Origin: Yoonia sp.
GTDB lineage: Bacteria; Pseudomonadota; Alphaproteobacteria; Rhodobacterales; Rhodobacteraceae
DNA length: 64,000 nt
Direction of reading: 5' to 3'
Assembly: GCA_023955335.1 (NCBI GenBank)
Contig: JAGSGF010000004.1
Coordinates: forward strand, 43,653-107,652
This document shows, one piece after another, positions 45,291 to 56,497 of this stretch. The translations under genes and the position numbers were made by a program. How positions within the stretch are numbered: the stretch's first letter is position 1; every line of letters starts with the position of its first letter. The notes beneath the pieces are model-generated. The model was given only the letters and a program-made list of their open reading frames with translations. It was not told where the DNA came from and searched no databases.

Positions 45291-45763
45291 TGGGTGGGGG
45301 TGTTATTCAATCCGATAGCGGCGGTGGTCGCCGTCGTCGGGCCAGACGTCGGTCTGCGCCAATGGCAGAGATCAACATCACTCCGTTTGTTGATGTCATG
45401 CTGGTTTTGCTGATCATTTTTATGGTCGCTGCTCCTTTGTCGGTTGTGGGTGTGCCTGTTGAATTGCCCAAGACAGCGGCGAATGCGCTGTCTTCGGATC
45501 AAGAAGAACCGTTGACCGTGACCATCACGGCTGCCGGCGAAATTATGATCCAGAACACCGCAACCGCGCCGGATGAATTGGTCGGCAAGCTGACCGCGAT
45601 TGCGTCTGAACGGTCTTCGGACCGCATATTCTTACGCGCGGATGGTGCGATTGTTTGGAACACTGTGGCCGAGGTTATGGGCGCCCTGAACGCGGGTGGC
45701 TTTTCCAACATTGGTTTGGTGACAGACATCGGTGGCCCCACGCTTAATGGGTCGGACGGCTAA
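45290..45763 (+). CDS. tolR: Tol-Pal system protein TolR
   Basis: A 157-residue ExbD/TolR protein. It has a basic N-terminus (RRRRARRRSAPMAEINITPFVD), one helix with the proton-carrying Asp in FVDVMLVLLIIFMVAAP (about residues 31-50), and a periplasmic domain. It works with TolQ as the energy-coupling motor. Its start overlaps the small frame upstream; tolA begins four bases after its stop. Confidence 0.94.
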   Translation: MGGGVIQSDSGGGRRRRARRRSAPMAEINITPFVDVMLVLLIIFMVAAPLSVVGVPVELPKTAANALSSDQEEPLTVTITAAGEIMIQNTATAPDELVGKLTAIASERSSDRIFLRADGAIVWNTVAEVMGALNAGGFSNIGLVTDIGGPTLNGSDG

Positions 45764-45767
45764 CCGC

Positions 45768-46850
45768 ATGCGCAGCGCCGGAACTTATATCTCTGCGATT
45801 GGCCATGTCGGGCTGATTGGCTGGCTCATTATGGGGTGGGGGTTTGATAGCGAACCGCTGCCGTTTGAGCTGACCGAGGTGTCTGTTGTGTCCAGCGAAG
45901 AATTTGCTGCGATTCTGGCGGCGACCACGCCGCAACCTGATGTGGCCGATCCACCGGCACCAGCCCAACCCCAGATCGAAGATGCGCCCGCACAGATCGA
46001 GCCTGAGACTGTGCCGCGAGTTGCTCCAACGCCAGAGCCTGTCGCGCAACCCGATGATGAAACCCCACCGCCCGAAGCGCCAGAGCCACCCGCACCGCCC
46101 GCTGATGTGGCCGATGTCGCCCCAGCAGAGCCGACGCCGCCTGCGATCGAAGCGGTCCCAGATTTGAATGAAAGCCCCCGTCCGCAGCCCCGCCCTGCGC
46201 CGCGCATCGCCCCCGAGGCTGTTGCCCCGCCGTCGCCAGACGCAGACGTGGCCGACGTTGTGCGCGATGCCGTTGTTCCTGATGACAGCGCTGCGGCCGA
46301 GGTGGTTGAACCAGATCAGACGCCAACTGCACCCGAGGAAGCCGCGACCGAGATTGTGATTGAAGACGCGGCGCCATCTGGCGCTGTGACCACATCGGCC
46401 CGTCCGCAAACGCGCCCTAATCGGCCAGCGCCAGTAACACCTGCGCCAAATAGTGACACTGCGGATGATGCCGCTGTGGAAGCGGCGTTGGCTGCTGCAC
46501 TGGCAGCGACAGCGCCTGATTTGCCTGCTGGTCCGCCGCTGACAGGGTCCGAGCGGGAAGGGTTCCGCGTTGCGGTAAATCGCTGTTGGAATGTCGACCC
46601 CGGATCACAGGCGGCGCGTGTCACTGTGACTGTCGCGTTTGGTCTGGATCAGGCGGGCCGCGTGCAGGGTGACGTGCGTCAGGTGGCCGTTGACGGTGGC
46701 ACGGCAGAGTCGCAAAGCATTGCGTTTCAGGCCGCGCGGCGCGCCATTTTGCGCTGTGGCGCTGCTGGATATGACTTGCCTGCGGATAAATATGACCAAT
46801 GGCGCGATGTTGAAATTACGTTCGATCCTTCCGGAATGCGTTTGAGATAG
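45768..46850 (+). CDS. tolA: TolA-like periplasmic linker protein
   Basis: A 360-residue protein: short cytoplasmic N-terminus, one membrane helix (about residues 7-25, [18 protein letters not shown]), a long proline/alanine/acidic linker (about 60-260), and a C-terminal TonB/TolA-like domain ([18 protein letters not shown] with Cys pair). It links the TolQR motor to Pal. ATG 45768 gives the family start; ATG 45747, inside tolR, is an alternative. The linker has low complexity rather than a regular helical repeat as in E. coli. Confidence 0.9.
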   Translation: MRSAGTYISAIGHVGLIGWLIMGWGFDSEPLPFELTEVSVVSSEEFAAILAATTPQPDVADPPAPAQPQIEDAPAQIEPETVPRVAPTPEPVAQPDDETPPPEAPEPPAPPADVADVAPAEPTPPAIEAVPDLNESPRPQPRPAPRIAPEAVAPPSPDADVADVVRDAVVPDDSAAAEVVEPDQTPTAPEEAATEIVIEDAAPSGAVTTSARPQTRPNRPAPVTPAPNSDTADDAAVEAALAAALAATAPDLPAGPPLTGSEREGFRVAVNRCWNVDPGSQAARVTVTVAFGLDQAGRVQGDVRQVAVDGGTAESQSIAFQAARRAILRCGAAGYDLPADKYDQWRDVEITFDPSGMRLR

Positions 46851-46945
46851 GCGGTTGTGCGCGCAGGGGGCGTGTTTTCCCCTTATGTGTGTGTCATGAT
46901 ACACTAGCAAAGACGGGCCTAGACCCGCGGCGAGAATTGAGGCGA

Positions 46946-48265
46946 ATGATGATGAAACGATTTTTGATTGCTCTGGTGACACTTGTGCTGGCCGGACCCG
47001 CGTTGGCCCAAAGCGGGCCGTTGCGCCTGACGATCACCGATGGTGTGATCGAACCGCTGCCTTTTGCGGTCCCGAGCTTTGAGCCTGAAAATGCGGAGGC
47101 CGCCCAAGTGGCTGCCGATATGACCCGTCTTATTGCGCAGGATTTATCCGGCACGGGGTTGTTCCGTGAAATTCCTGCATCTGCGTTCATCAGCGCACAC
47201 AGCAGTTTCACCCAGACGGTTGCTTACCCCGATTGGCGTGCAATTAATGCGCAGGCTTTGGTCACCGGTGCCGTAATGGTTGCAGGCAATCAGCTGGTCG
47301 TAAAATTCCGTATGTATGATGTGTTTTCCGGCGCCGAGATGGGGGGAGGTTTGCAGTTTGCAGGCACTGTCGATGGCTGGCGTCGCATGGCCCATAAGGT
47401 GGCCGATGCCGCCTATGGCCGGATCACGGGCGAGGGTGGTTATTTTGACAGCCGCGTTGTGTTCGTATCTGAAAATGGCCCCAAAGATAATCGCCAAAAG
47501 CGCCTTGCGATCATGGATTTTGACGGCGCGAATGTTCAATTCTTGACCGATAGCTCTGCTTTGGTCCTTGCCCCGCGTTTTTCACCAACCGGTGATCGCG
47601 TCCTTTATACCAGCTTTGGGTCCGGCTTTCCGCGCATCAATGTGTTGGACGTGACGTCTGTTGGCACACGTCAGCTTCAGACTGCCGAGGGCGAAATGGC
47701 GTTTAGCCCGCGGTTTTCGCGTGATGGAACGCAGGTCATCTATAGCCTTGCTAATGGCGGCAACACCGACATTTACCGTGGCGATATTGCCAGCGGTGCC
47801 AGTACCCGATTGACGTCAGCTCCGTCGATTGAAACCGCCCCGAGCCTGTCGCCTGATGGCAGCCAGATTGTGTTTGAAAGTGATCGGTCAGGCACGCAGC
47901 AACTGTATATTATGTCTGCCAACGGTGGCGATGCTCGCCGAATTTCGTTTGGCGACGGTCGCTACGCCACGCCTGTGTGGTCTCCACGTGGCGATCTGAT
48001 TGCATTCACCAAGCAGAACGCGGGTCGGTTCCATATTGGCGTGATGCGCACGGATGGGTCCGAGGAGCGCCTGTTGACGTCTTCTTTCCTGGACGAAGGC
48101 CCAACGTGGTCCCCCAATGGCCGCGTTATTATGTTCATGCGTGAAACCCAGGGTGCTGGCGGCACGTCGTCGCTGTATTCCGTGGATGTGTCAGGCCGGA
48201 ACCTGAAGCCGGTGCCTTTGCCAAACGGCGCGTCTGACCCGTCTTGGGGGCCACTGCAGCCGTAA
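46946..48265 (+). CDS. tolB: Tol-Pal system beta-propeller protein TolB
   Basis: A 439-residue periplasmic protein with a signal peptide (about residues 1-22, ending LAGPALAQ), an N-terminal alpha/beta domain, and a C-terminal six-bladed propeller seen as repeats such as [44 protein letters not shown] and [13 protein letters not shown]. It interacts with Pal and TolA. Three ATG codons in a row start the gene (46946, 46949, 46952), with GAGG upstream. Confidence 0.96.
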   Translation: MMMKRFLIALVTLVLAGPALAQSGPLRLTITDGVIEPLPFAVPSFEPENAEAAQVAADMTRLIAQDLSGTGLFREIPASAFISAHSSFTQTVAYPDWRAINAQALVTGAVMVAGNQLVVKFRMYDVFSGAEMGGGLQFAGTVDGWRRMAHKVADAAYGRITGEGGYFDSRVVFVSENGPKDNRQKRLAIMDFDGANVQFLTDSSALVLAPRFSPTGDRVLYTSFGSGFPRINVLDVTSVGTRQLQTAEGEMAFSPRFSRDGTQVIYSLANGGNTDIYRGDIASGASTRLTSAPSIETAPSLSPDGSQIVFESDRSGTQQLYIMSANGGDARRISFGDGRYATPVWSPRGDLIAFTKQNAGRFHIGVMRTDGSEERLLTSSFLDEGPTWSPNGRVIMFMRETQGAGGTSSLYSVDVSGRNLKPVPLPNGASDPSWGPLQP

Positions 48266-48326
48266 CAACGTGTTATTTCCACGCCGGATACATCTGTGAT
48301 AGTGTCAGGCAAAAGAGCAGATAAGA

Positions 48327-48854
48327 ATGGGACACCCACTTATGACATTTCTAACCAAAGCCGCCCTTTTGGGCCTAATCGTTGTTACCGCAGGCTGTAC
48401 GCGCCCTGACCGTTTTGGCGCAGGTGCGGATGATGCAGCCGCGAACGCCGCCGCACAGACCGATCAAGCGGGTGCCAATGATCCGACCAGCCCGTTGTTT
48501 TTCAACCAGACAATCGGTGACCGTGTGTTGTTCACGGTTGATACGTCTACGTTGACGGCCCAAGGCAAAACCATTCTGGATGGTCAGGCCCGTTGGTTGC
48601 AGACTAACGCTGATTATTTGGCCATCATCGAAGGCCACGCCGACGAGCAGGGTACACGCGAATATAACATTGGCCTTGGTTTTCGCCGCGCCAATGCGGT
48701 CCGCGAATATCTGGTGTCACAAGGTGTGCCGTCCGCCCGTTTGCGTGTGACCAGCTATGGCAAGGAACGCCCGATTCAGGTGTGCTCCGAGGAAAGCTGT
48801 TATGCCGCGAACCGCCGTGCTGTCACGGTGATCTCTATCGCTTCGCTAAGCTAA
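48327..48854 (+). CDS. pal: peptidoglycan-associated lipoprotein Pal
   Basis: A 175-residue lipoprotein. The signal ends in the lipobox VTAGC (Cys at about residue 24), then a flexible Ala/Asp-rich linker and an OmpA-like domain (ILDGQARWLQTNADYLAIIEGHADEQGTREYNIGLGFRRANAVREYL) that binds peptidoglycan. The start is at ATG 48327 or, equally possible, ATG 48342 (MTFLTKAALLG), which gives a more normal signal peptide. Confidence 0.95.
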   Translation: MGHPLMTFLTKAALLGLIVVTAGCTRPDRFGAGADDAAANAAAQTDQAGANDPTSPLFFNQTIGDRVLFTVDTSTLTAQGKTILDGQARWLQTNADYLAIIEGHADEQGTREYNIGLGFRRANAVREYLVSQGVPSARLRVTSYGKERPIQVCSEESCYAANRRAVTVISIASLS

Positions 48855-48864
48855 GGACGCCACC

Positions 48865-49686
48865 ATGCTGCACCGGATTGCATTGATTGTTGCCCTTGGG
48901 CTGGCTGCCCCTGCGGCGGCTGTGGCCCAAGACCAGACGCTGGCTGATATTCGCCAACAATTGACGGGACTTTATGTCGACCTGCAAAGGTTGCGCGTTG
49001 AGCTTTCGACGACGGGTGCCTTGACCACTGGGACTGTGGGCAACACGCCGCTGGATCGGTTGAATGCGATCGAGGCCGAGTTACAGCGTTTGACATCTAA
49101 GACCGAGGAATTGGAGTTCCGCGTCAACCGGATCACAGTCGATGGTACCAACCGCGTGGGTGATCTCGAGTTCCGTCTGTGCGAGCTGGAAGCCAGTTGT
49201 GATATTGCCAGTCTAGGCGACACTCCAAGCCTGGGTGGTGTTGATAGTGCTGCGGGCGTTCCGGCGGCGCAGCGTGCCCCACCCACCAACGGACCTGCGT
49301 TGGCCATCGGCGAAGCGCAAGACTTTGAGCGGGCGCAGGAGGCGCTCGTATCGGGTGACTTTCGCAGCGCCGCTGACCAGCTTGCGTCCTTCAGTACGTC
49401 CTACCCGGGGTCTCCAATAGCGGCAGAAGCTGCGTATTTGCGTGGCGAAGCGTTGGAAGGGTTGGGCGAGATGACGAATGCCGCCCGTGCGTACCTCGAG
49501 GCGTTTTCCACGAATCCCGAGGGTGACAAAGCCCCTGATGCGTTGTTCAAGCTTGGGTTCTCGTTGGGTGCCATTGGTCAGACACAGGATGCTTGTGTGA
49601 CCTTGGGCGAAGTTGCCGTGCGTTTCCCGTCGGCTCCTGCTGCCAGTGATGCCGCGCAAGCGATGGCTGGTTTGGGATGCAGTTAA
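48865..49686 (+). CDS. cpoB: Tol-Pal system protein CpoB (YbgF)
   Basis: A 273-residue periplasmic protein with a signal peptide (about 1-21), a coiled-coil segment (about 25-95, with LTSKTEELEFRVNRI) and C-terminal TPR repeats (ALVSGDFRSAADQLASFSTSYPGSPIAAEAAYLRGEAL). It coordinates peptidoglycan synthesis with outer-membrane constriction. It overlaps the tilS start by ten bases. Confidence 0.92.
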   Translation: MLHRIALIVALGLAAPAAAVAQDQTLADIRQQLTGLYVDLQRLRVELSTTGALTTGTVGNTPLDRLNAIEAELQRLTSKTEELEFRVNRITVDGTNRVGDLEFRLCELEASCDIASLGDTPSLGGVDSAAGVPAAQRAPPTNGPALAIGEAQDFERAQEALVSGDFRSAADQLASFSTSYPGSPIAAEAAYLRGEALEGLGEMTNAARAYLEAFSTNPEGDKAPDALFKLGFSLGAIGQTQDACVTLGEVAVRFPSAPAASDAAQAMAGLGCS

Positions 49687-50924
49687 GCCCGCCTGCGGGT
49701 GATGACATCCGGCTTGTACATTGGGTGGGAAAAGCGTTTCCGACCCGTCCCACGAAAACGGGTATCGCAGTGTCCGGCGGTGGCGACAGTATGGCGCTTT
49801 TGCATTTGTTTGCCCGCTGGTCGGCTCAAACGGGGCATGAAATAGCCGCCGTAACTGTCGATCATGGCTTGCGCGATGGGTCGGACCGCGAAGCCGCACA
49901 GGTCGCTGCGTTTTGTGCCAAAGCGGGCATTCCCCACGATACATTACATTGGAATAATTGGGACGGTCACGGTAATTTACAGGCCGCCGCCCGTGATGCC
50001 CGTTACCGTTTGATGGCTGAATGGGCGCGCGCAAATAACGTGGGCGGGATCGCCCTTGGCCATACGATGGACGATGGTGCCGAAACGTTTTTGATGCGTC
50101 TGTCACGTAAGGCGGGCGTGGATGGTCTGTCCGCGATGGACCGCGTTTTTGATCGAAATGGTCTGACCTATGCGCGTCCTTTGTGGATGTGTACACGGGC
50201 CGAGCTGCGCGATTATCTGACCCGCAATGATGTGACGTGGGTTGATGACCCCAGCAATGATGATGTGGACTTTGAACGTATCCGCGTGCGCAAGGCCATG
50301 GTGGCGCTGGATGAATTGGGACTGCGGACCGATGCGTTGCAGCATGCAGGCACTGCGCTGCGCCAAGCCCGTGATGCGTTGGACCACTATACAAGTATCG
50401 AGGCCGCGATCCACGTTGTGGCTGAAACCGGTGATTTAGTCCTGCCGCTAAAGCCTGACGTGCCCGACGAGATTGCGCGTCGGTTGCGCAGCAAGGTCAT
50501 TCAGTGGATGGGGCGGCTGCCGTACCCACCACGCGCATCCGCGATGCAGCATCTGATGGATGGGCTGTCGTTGGAGGGCACGCATACGCTTGGCGGGTGT
50601 ATCGTGACTGTCAAAGGCGGCCAAATGCGGGTGATGCGCGAGGCGAATGCCCTGCGGCAAGTGACCTGTGCGACGACTGACATTTGGGATGGGCGCTGGA
50701 CACTGGATGGTCCGCATGACGGTGGTTTGCATATTGCCGCGCTGGCTGATGGGATCGCGGATTGCCCCGATTGGCGGAGCGCCGGATTGCCACGATTGTC
50801 GTTGATGGCGAGCCCTGCGGTTTGGCGTGATGATACGCTAATTGCCGCGCCACTTGCTGGTTTACAATGCGGCTGGACAGCGCAGATTGTCGCGGATTTT
50901 CATTCTTCGTTGGTTGTGCATTGA
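49677..50924 (+). CDS. tilS: tRNA(Ile)-lysidine synthetase
   Basis: A 415-residue PP-loop ATPase that converts C34 of tRNA-Ile(CAU) to lysidine so that it reads AUA. The PP-loop is AVSGGGDSMALLH (about residues 33-45). The motif LGHTMDDGAETFLMRLSRKAGVDGL is also typical. The C-terminal region is diverged. It overlaps cpoB by ten bases and precedes ftsH, the usual alphaproteobacterial order. Confidence 0.94.
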   Translation: MQLSPPAGDDIRLVHWVGKAFPTRPTKTGIAVSGGGDSMALLHLFARWSAQTGHEIAAVTVDHGLRDGSDREAAQVAAFCAKAGIPHDTLHWNNWDGHGNLQAAARDARYRLMAEWARANNVGGIALGHTMDDGAETFLMRLSRKAGVDGLSAMDRVFDRNGLTYARPLWMCTRAELRDYLTRNDVTWVDDPSNDDVDFERIRVRKAMVALDELGLRTDALQHAGTALRQARDALDHYTSIEAAIHVVAETGDLVLPLKPDVPDEIARRLRSKVIQWMGRLPYPPRASAMQHLMDGLSLEGTHTLGGCIVTVKGGQMRVMREANALRQVTCATTDIWDGRWTLDGPHDGGLHIAALADGIADCPDWRSAGLPRLSLMASPAVWRDDTLIAAPLAGLQCGWTAQIVADFHSSLVVH

Positions 50925-51009
50925 AGATTAGCGTTTTGCCACTATTTTAGTACCAACGATTGACGCGACTCTCTGCGTCACTTTTTCTCGATTTCAAAGG
51001 AGTGTCCCC

Positions 51010-52929
51010 TTGGGCAACACACGTAATCTCGTCTTTTGGGTCGTCCTGTTCCTGCTGGTTCTGGCGCTTTTCAATCTGTTCAGCGGGTCCGCTGGTAACT
51101 CGATGAGCAATTCCAAAAGCTATTCCGAATTCGTTTTTGCCGTTGAGAACAATGGTGTATCGCAAGCTACATTAGACGGCGAACAGGTTCGCTATCGTGG
51201 CACCGACGGCAATGACTACGTGGCGATTATGCCGCGTGACGCATCAGTGACCGACATGCTGCTGGCCAATGAGGTACCTGTTGTGGTGCAAAGCCAAGAG
51301 CAATCGGGGCTTCAGACGTTCCTGATCGGGCTGCTACCATTTGCTTTGTTGATCGGTGTTTGGATCTATTTCATGAACCGGATGCAAGGTGGAGGCAAAG
51401 GTGGTGCGATGGGCTTTGGCAAATCCAAGGCGAAATTGCTGACCGAAAAACATGGCCGTGTGACGTTTGACGATGTGGCCGGCATTGACGAAGCCAAAGA
51501 AGAGCTTGAAGAGATCGTTGAATTCCTGCGCAACCCGCAGAAATTTAGCCGCTTGGGCGGTAAAATCCCTAAGGGTGCGCTTCTTGAGGGCCCTCCGGGG
51601 ACGGGTGAGACGCTGCTGGCGCGTGCAATTGCAGGCGAGGCGGGCGTCCCGTTCTTTACGATTTCCGGTTCCGACTTTGTTGAGATGTTCGTCGGAGTGG
51701 GTGCATCCCGTGTGCGTGACATGTTCGAGCAAGCCAAAAAGAACGCGCCGTGTATCGTCTTTATCGATGAAATCGATGCCGTGGGCCGTGCCCGTGGTGT
51801 GGGTATGGGCGGCGGCAATGACGAGCGCGAGCAGACATTGAACCAGTTGCTGGTCGAGATGGACGGCTTTGAAGCCAACGAAGGCGTGATCATCATCGCG
51901 GCCACCAACCGCAAAGACGTGCTGGACCCTGCGCTGTTGCGTCCCGGTCGTTTTGACCGTCAGATTACAGTGGGCAACCCGGACATCAAAGGCCGCGAAA
52001 AGATTTTGCTGGTGCATGCCCGTAAAACGCCGCTTGGTCCTGACGTTGACCTGCGCATCATTGCGCGTGGTACTCCTGGTTTTTCCGGTGCTGACCTTGC
52101 GAACCTTGTGAACGAGGCAGCCTTGACCGCTGCCCGTGTCGGGCGTCGCTTTGTTGCGATGCATGATTTTGAGCAAGCCAAGGATAAGATCATGATGGGC
52201 GCAGAGCGTCGGTCCATGGTTTTGACCCAAGACCAGAAAGAAAAGACCGCATATCACGAGGCTGGCCACGCGATTGTTGGTATTAACCTTGATCAATGTG
52301 ATCCGGTTTATAAAGCCACGATCATTCCGCGTGGCGGTGCATTGGGCATGGTGATGAGCCTGCCGGAAATGGACAAGCTGCAGATGTTCAAGAACGAAGC
52401 TGAACAGCGCATCGCCATGACAATGGCTGGCAAAGCAGCTGAAATCATGAAGTACGGCGCTGATAGTGTGTCGTCCGGCCCTGTGGGTGATATCATGCAG
52501 GCCTCTGCTTTGGCCCGTGCGATGGTCATGCGTTACGGCATGTCTGACAAAGTTGGGAACATTGATTACCAAGAGGCTGCAGCTGGTTATCAAGCCAACG
52601 GTGGCGCTGGCGGATTCTCTGTTTCTGCGGCGACGAAAGAGCTAATCGAAAGCGAAGTGAAGCGGATCATCGATGAAGGTTACGATCTTGCTGCCAAAAT
52701 CCTGAAAGATAAGACGAAGGAATTTGAACTGCTCGCCCAAGGTCTGCTTGAGTATGAAACGCTGACTGGTGCCGAGATTGAACGGGTTATTCGTGGCGAG
52801 CCGCCTCATATCGATGAGGATGAAGAGGATAAGCCAACAGGCGGGAGTTCCATCACGGCGATGCCCAAAACCAAGCCGAAAAAGCCAAAGGCCCCCGATA
52901 GCGGGATGGAGCCAGAACCCACACCATAA
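51010..52929 (+). CDS. ftsH: ATP-dependent zinc metalloprotease FtsH (Walker A Lys replaced by Glu)
   Basis: A 639-residue membrane AAA protease. It has two helices (about 5-22 and 102-121), then the AAA domain with Walker [14 protein letters not shown], the second region of homology ([10 protein letters not shown]) and the protease motif HEAGH at 416-420. The Walker A sequence reads [13 protein letters not shown]: codon 200 is GAG (bases 51607-51609) where Lys is invariant. This should abolish ATP binding in an essential enzyme. The rest of the protein looks normal, so a sequencing error or a compensated mutation is possible. It starts with TTG after AAAGGAG (50997-51003). Confidence 0.95.
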   Translation: MGNTRNLVFWVVLFLLVLALFNLFSGSAGNSMSNSKSYSEFVFAVENNGVSQATLDGEQVRYRGTDGNDYVAIMPRDASVTDMLLANEVPVVVQSQEQSGLQTFLIGLLPFALLIGVWIYFMNRMQGGGKGGAMGFGKSKAKLLTEKHGRVTFDDVAGIDEAKEELEEIVEFLRNPQKFSRLGGKIPKGALLEGPPGTGETLLARAIAGEAGVPFFTISGSDFVEMFVGVGASRVRDMFEQAKKNAPCIVFIDEIDAVGRARGVGMGGGNDEREQTLNQLLVEMDGFEANEGVIIIAATNRKDVLDPALLRPGRFDRQITVGNPDIKGREKILLVHARKTPLGPDVDLRIIARGTPGFSGADLANLVNEAALTAARVGRRFVAMHDFEQAKDKIMMGAERRSMVLTQDQKEKTAYHEAGHAIVGINLDQCDPVYKATIIPRGGALGMVMSLPEMDKLQMFKNEAEQRIAMTMAGKAAEIMKYGADSVSSGPVGDIMQASALARAMVMRYGMSDKVGNIDYQEAAAGYQANGGAGGFSVSAATKELIESEVKRIIDEGYDLAAKILKDKTKEFELLAQGLLEYETLTGAEIERVIRGEPPHIDEDEEDKPTGGSSITAMPKTKPKKPKAPDSGMEPEPTP

Positions 52930-52933
52930 TATC

Positions 52934-52965
52934 AAAACGCCGTCCCAGATTGGGGCGGCGTTTTT
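52934..52965 (+). terminator. ftsH terminator
   Basis: AAAACGCCGTCCC pairs with GGGGCGGCGTTTTT around an AGATT loop, with one G-U pair and a closing T tract. It starts five bases after the ftsH stop. Confidence 0.9.
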
Positions 52966-53053
52966 CATTGTGTGACGTGAGGTGTCACAAAATGCCATTT
53001 GATCCTGTACGCTGTGCTGACTACCAATGGGACAAGCAACAGGAGAGACGCTT

Positions 53054-53629
53054 ATGCCCGCATTGACCCCCACACAGCAAATCGGTGAGATCGTTTGGAT
53101 CGGGACAGTCGCCCCTGAGGCTGGATTGCGGAGCGCGCCTGCGCCCGCGTTGGTGATGACCTATGGAGGCCCCGAGGGTGAAGCGCATAGCGGCCTAACC
53201 CGCGCGTCTTGTGTGCGTGTCCGTGCGCAGTGGCCTGTAGGAACCGAGATTCGCAATGTACGTCAGTTGTCGGTGATGTCTCAGGAAGAGATCGACCAGA
53301 TCGCCGCCGATTGTGGCTTGTCCACGCTGGACCCTGCGCTTTTGGGCTGTTCGCTGGTGGTCAAAGGTATATCCGACTTTAGCCATGTGCCCCCGTCGTC
53401 ACGGCTCCAATCCAAGGACGGAACGACAATCGTGATCGATATGCAAAATCGCCCCTGCAATTTGCCCGCTCGCGAGATCGAGGCGGACCATCCCGGACAT
53501 GGCAAGCCGTTCAAAGAGGCTGCCAAAGGCAAGCGCGGCGTGACGGCATGGGTTGAACGCGAAGGCACGTTTCGGGTCGGTGATGCGGTGACGTTGCATG
53601 TGCCGGACCAGCGGGCTTGGCGTCCGTAA
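53054..53629 (+). CDS. MOSC domain protein
   Basis: A 191-residue MOSC-domain protein, a family that carries or transfers sulfur or molybdenum cofactor ligands. The strand-rich core runs from SGLTRASCVRVRAQWPVGTEIRN to the conserved Cys in NRPCNLPA (about residue 141), then RGVTAWVEREGTF. The N-terminal beta-barrel domain of larger MOSC proteins is absent. ATG 53054 follows AGGAGA; the frame is open from 53027. It stands alone between two transcription units. Confidence 0.88.
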   Translation: MPALTPTQQIGEIVWIGTVAPEAGLRSAPAPALVMTYGGPEGEAHSGLTRASCVRVRAQWPVGTEIRNVRQLSVMSQEEIDQIAADCGLSTLDPALLGCSLVVKGISDFSHVPPSSRLQSKDGTTIVIDMQNRPCNLPAREIEADHPGHGKPFKEAAKGKRGVTAWVEREGTFRVGDAVTLHVPDQRAWRP

Positions 53630-53784
53630 TCGTCGCCCTACGTTTCTGATCCGAAACAGCATTTCTTGTAGCCGACGATTTCGGCGGTGAAAATGTCGCA
53701 ATCGCGGTGCTTCGTCGCACCTTGCCCCGTTACACGTGTTGCAGAACAACCGGACAGAGCGCCACATTTCAGGGAATACAATAC

Positions 53785-55461
53785 ATGGCCTATAAAACAG
53801 ACATCGAGATCGCGCGGGCAGCCGATAAGCTTCCGATCCAAGAAATTGGCGCGAAACTGGACATCGGTAGCGATGATCTTTTGCCATATGGCCACGACAA
53901 AGCCAAAGTCAGCCAGCGCTTTATCGACAGCGTTCAGGACCGCCCGAACGGTAAGCTGATCCTTGTCACTGCGATCAACCCGACACCAGCTGGTGAAGGC
54001 AAGACAACAACAACCGTTGGTCTGGGCGATGGCCTGAACCGTATCGGCAAAAAAGCGGCCGTTTGTATCCGCGAAGCATCGCTTGGGCCAAACTTTGGCA
54101 TGAAGGGCGGGGCTGCTGGTGGCGGTTACGCACAGATTGTTCCAATGGAAGACATGAACCTGCATTTTACAGGTGACTTCCACGCGATCACATCCGCGCA
54201 TAACTTGCTGTCCGCGATGATCGACAACCACATCTATTGGGGCAATGGCCTCGAGATCGACATCCGCCGCGTGGCTTGGCGTCGTGTTCTCGACATGAAT
54301 GATCGCGCCTTGCGTCAGATCAACGTGTCCCTTGGTGGCGTTGCGAACGGTTTCCCACGTGAAGCTGGTTTCGACATCACAGTGGCGTCCGAAGTTATGG
54401 CGATCCTTTGCCTCGCGCTGAACCTTGAAGACCTGCAAAAGCGCCTGGGTGACATGATCGTCGCATACCGCCGTGACCGTTCGCCAGTGTATTGCCGCGA
54501 TATCAAAGCTGATGGCGCAATGACTGTGTTGCTGAAAGATGCGATGCAGCCAAACCTCGTGCAGACGCTTGAAAACAACCCAGCGTTTGTTCACGGCGGC
54601 CCATTTGCCAACATCGCGCACGGCTGTAACTCTGTAACGGCGACAACAACTGCGCTCAAGATCGCGGATTATGTTGTAACCGAAGCTGGCTTTGGTGCTG
54701 ATCTGGGGGCTGAAAAGTTCCTCAACATCAAATGCCGCAAGGCTGGGCTGTCACCTGATTGCGTCGTCTTGGTTGCCACTGTGCGCGCCATGAAGATGAA
54801 CGGCGGCATGGCGAAGGCCGATCTTGGCACCGAAAGTGTTGATGCGGTGAAGGACGGCTGCGCCAACCTTGGTCGTCACATTGGCAACCTAAAGTCGTTC
54901 GGCGTGCCAGTTATTGTTGCGATCAACCACTTTGTCACCGACACAGATGCCGAAGTCCAAGCGGTCAAAGACTATGTTTTGACCCAAGGGTCCGAAGCAA
55001 TTCTGTCCCAGCACTGGGAATTTGGGTCCAAAGGGTCCGAAGAACTGGCGCGTAAAGTGGCTGAAGTTGCGGAAAGCGGCGTGTCCAACTTTGCGCCGAT
55101 CTACCCTGATGACATGAAACTGTTCGACAAGATCGACACAATCGCAAAGCGTATTTACCACGCTGACGCGGTGATCATGGACCAAAAGCTGCGCAATCAG
55201 CTGAAGGATTGGGAAGATCAGGGTTACGGCAACCTGCCGATCTGTATGGCGAAAACACAGTACAGCTTCTCGACTGATCCGACATTGCGCGGCGCGCCAA
55301 CGGGCCACTCTGTTCCTGTGCGCGAGCTGCGTTTGTCAGCGGGTGCCGGGTTCATCGTCGCAATCTGTGGTGAGATCATGACAATGCCTGGTTTGCCACG
55401 TGTGCCTTCAGCGGAAAATATTCACCTGAACGCAGCGGGCGAAATCGAAGGCTTGTTCTAA
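53785..55461 (+). CDS. fhs: formate-tetrahydrofolate ligase
   Basis: A 558-residue enzyme that makes 10-formyl-THF from formate, THF and ATP. The nucleotide motif is [18 protein letters not shown] (about residues 65-82), followed by [22 protein letters not shown]. Many roseobacters use it with FolD to oxidise or assimilate one-carbon units, including methyl groups from methylated amines and DMSP. The ATG at 53785 gives the family start; the longer frame to 53707 is ignored. folD follows in the same direction. Confidence 0.98.
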   Translation: MAYKTDIEIARAADKLPIQEIGAKLDIGSDDLLPYGHDKAKVSQRFIDSVQDRPNGKLILVTAINPTPAGEGKTTTTVGLGDGLNRIGKKAAVCIREASLGPNFGMKGGAAGGGYAQIVPMEDMNLHFTGDFHAITSAHNLLSAMIDNHIYWGNGLEIDIRRVAWRRVLDMNDRALRQINVSLGGVANGFPREAGFDITVASEVMAILCLALNLEDLQKRLGDMIVAYRRDRSPVYCRDIKADGAMTVLLKDAMQPNLVQTLENNPAFVHGGPFANIAHGCNSVTATTTALKIADYVVTEAGFGADLGAEKFLNIKCRKAGLSPDCVVLVATVRAMKMNGGMAKADLGTESVDAVKDGCANLGRHIGNLKSFGVPVIVAINHFVTDTDAEVQAVKDYVLTQGSEAILSQHWEFGSKGSEELARKVAEVAESGVSNFAPIYPDDMKLFDKIDTIAKRIYHADAVIMDQKLRNQLKDWEDQGYGNLPICMAKTQYSFSTDPTLRGAPTGHSVPVRELRLSAGAGFIVAICGEIMTMPGLPRVPSAENIHLNAAGEIEGLF

Positions 55462-55469
55462 AAACAAGC

Positions 55470-55504
55470 GCGGGCGCGCCGGGTTTGATGCCCGCCGCGC
55501 CCGC
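55470..55504 (+). terminator. GC-rich stem-loop after fhs
   Basis: GCGGGCGCG-C-CGGG pairs with CCCG-C-CGCGCCCGC around TTTGATG (14 pairing positions with one C-C mismatch). There is no T tract, so it may be an mRNA 3' stabiliser that still allows some read-through into folD. Confidence 0.65.
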
Positions 55505-55544
55505 AAAACGTCTATGACTAACTTTATTTAATCGAAAGAACCCC

Positions 55545-56435
55545 ATGACAGCGACAGTGATTGACGGAAAAGCTTTTGCAGCGACGGTACGCGAAAAGGT
55601 TGGCGCACATGTGACCCGCCTGCAGGACGAACATGGCATTACGCCCGGGTTGGCGGTTGTGTTGGTTGGGGAAGACCCCGCAAGTGAAGTTTACGTGCGC
55701 AACAAGGGTAGGCAGACCCTGGAAGTCGGTATGAACTCTTTCGAGCATAAACTGGCCGCCGATGTGTCCAAAGAAGACCTTTATGCGTTGATCGCAAAGT
55801 TGAATGCCGATCCAGCCGTACATGGCATCTTGTGCCAGTTCCCTGTACCTGCCCACCTGAGCGAGCAAGACATCGTCGCCCAGATCGACCCTGCAAAGGA
55901 TGTTGATGGCTTGCACGTCATGAATGTTGGTCTGTTGGCATCTGGTCAGCGCGCCCTTGTTTCTTGCACGCCGCTGGGCTGCTTGATGTTGCTACGTGAT
56001 CAGCTGGGCAGCCTTTCGGGCCTGAATGCCGTGATTATTGGGCGATCCAACCTTGTGGGCAAACCTATGGCACAATTGCTGCTTGGCGATAGCTGCACGG
56101 TTACGATTGCGCATAGCCGCACAAAAGACCTTCAAGGTGTTGTAAGCCAAGCGGACATTGTTGTTGCCGCAGTTGGCCGCCCCGAAATGGTGCCCGGCGA
56201 TTGGATCAAGAAGGGCGCGACCGTGATTGATGTTGGCATTAACCGGATTGAGCGTGACGGCAAAAAGAAGCTTGTTGGCGATGTCGACTATGCAAGCTGC
56301 GCCGCTGTTGCTGGTGCGATCACGCCTGTACCAGGTGGCGTTGGTCCAATGACCATTGCATGTCTGTTGGCCAACACGATTACTGCATGTTGCCGCGCGA
56401 ATGGATTGCCAGAGCCGGACGGGCTCACAGCCTAA
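55545..56435 (+). CDS. folD: bifunctional methylene-THF dehydrogenase / methenyl-THF cyclohydrolase
   Basis: A 296-residue FolD that interconverts methylene-, methenyl- and formyl-THF. Landmarks are [17 protein letters not shown] (with the catalytic Lys near residue 56), [21 protein letters not shown], the NAD(P) site [17 protein letters not shown] and [11 protein letters not shown] near the C-terminus. With fhs it forms a one-carbon module. It ends at a strong terminator. Confidence 0.97.
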   Translation: MTATVIDGKAFAATVREKVGAHVTRLQDEHGITPGLAVVLVGEDPASEVYVRNKGRQTLEVGMNSFEHKLAADVSKEDLYALIAKLNADPAVHGILCQFPVPAHLSEQDIVAQIDPAKDVDGLHVMNVGLLASGQRALVSCTPLGCLMLLRDQLGSLSGLNAVIIGRSNLVGKPMAQLLLGDSCTVTIAHSRTKDLQGVVSQADIVVAAVGRPEMVPGDWIKKGATVIDVGINRIERDGKKKLVGDVDYASCAAVAGAITPVPGGVGPMTIACLLANTITACCRANGLPEPDGLTA

Positions 56436-56497
56436 AAATTAGAAAAAAGAAAATGATGGGATTTATTTTTATTTCCCCCTGAGCGATAATATTCAGC

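Noticed and set aside
49213..50394. 393-residue minus-strand frame opposite cpoB/tilS
   Set aside because: Spans two certain plus-strand genes and has no motif; a shadow.
51334..52593. 419-residue minus-strand frame opposite ftsH
   Set aside because: Shadow frame within ftsH; low-complexity His/Thr-rich product, no ribosome site.
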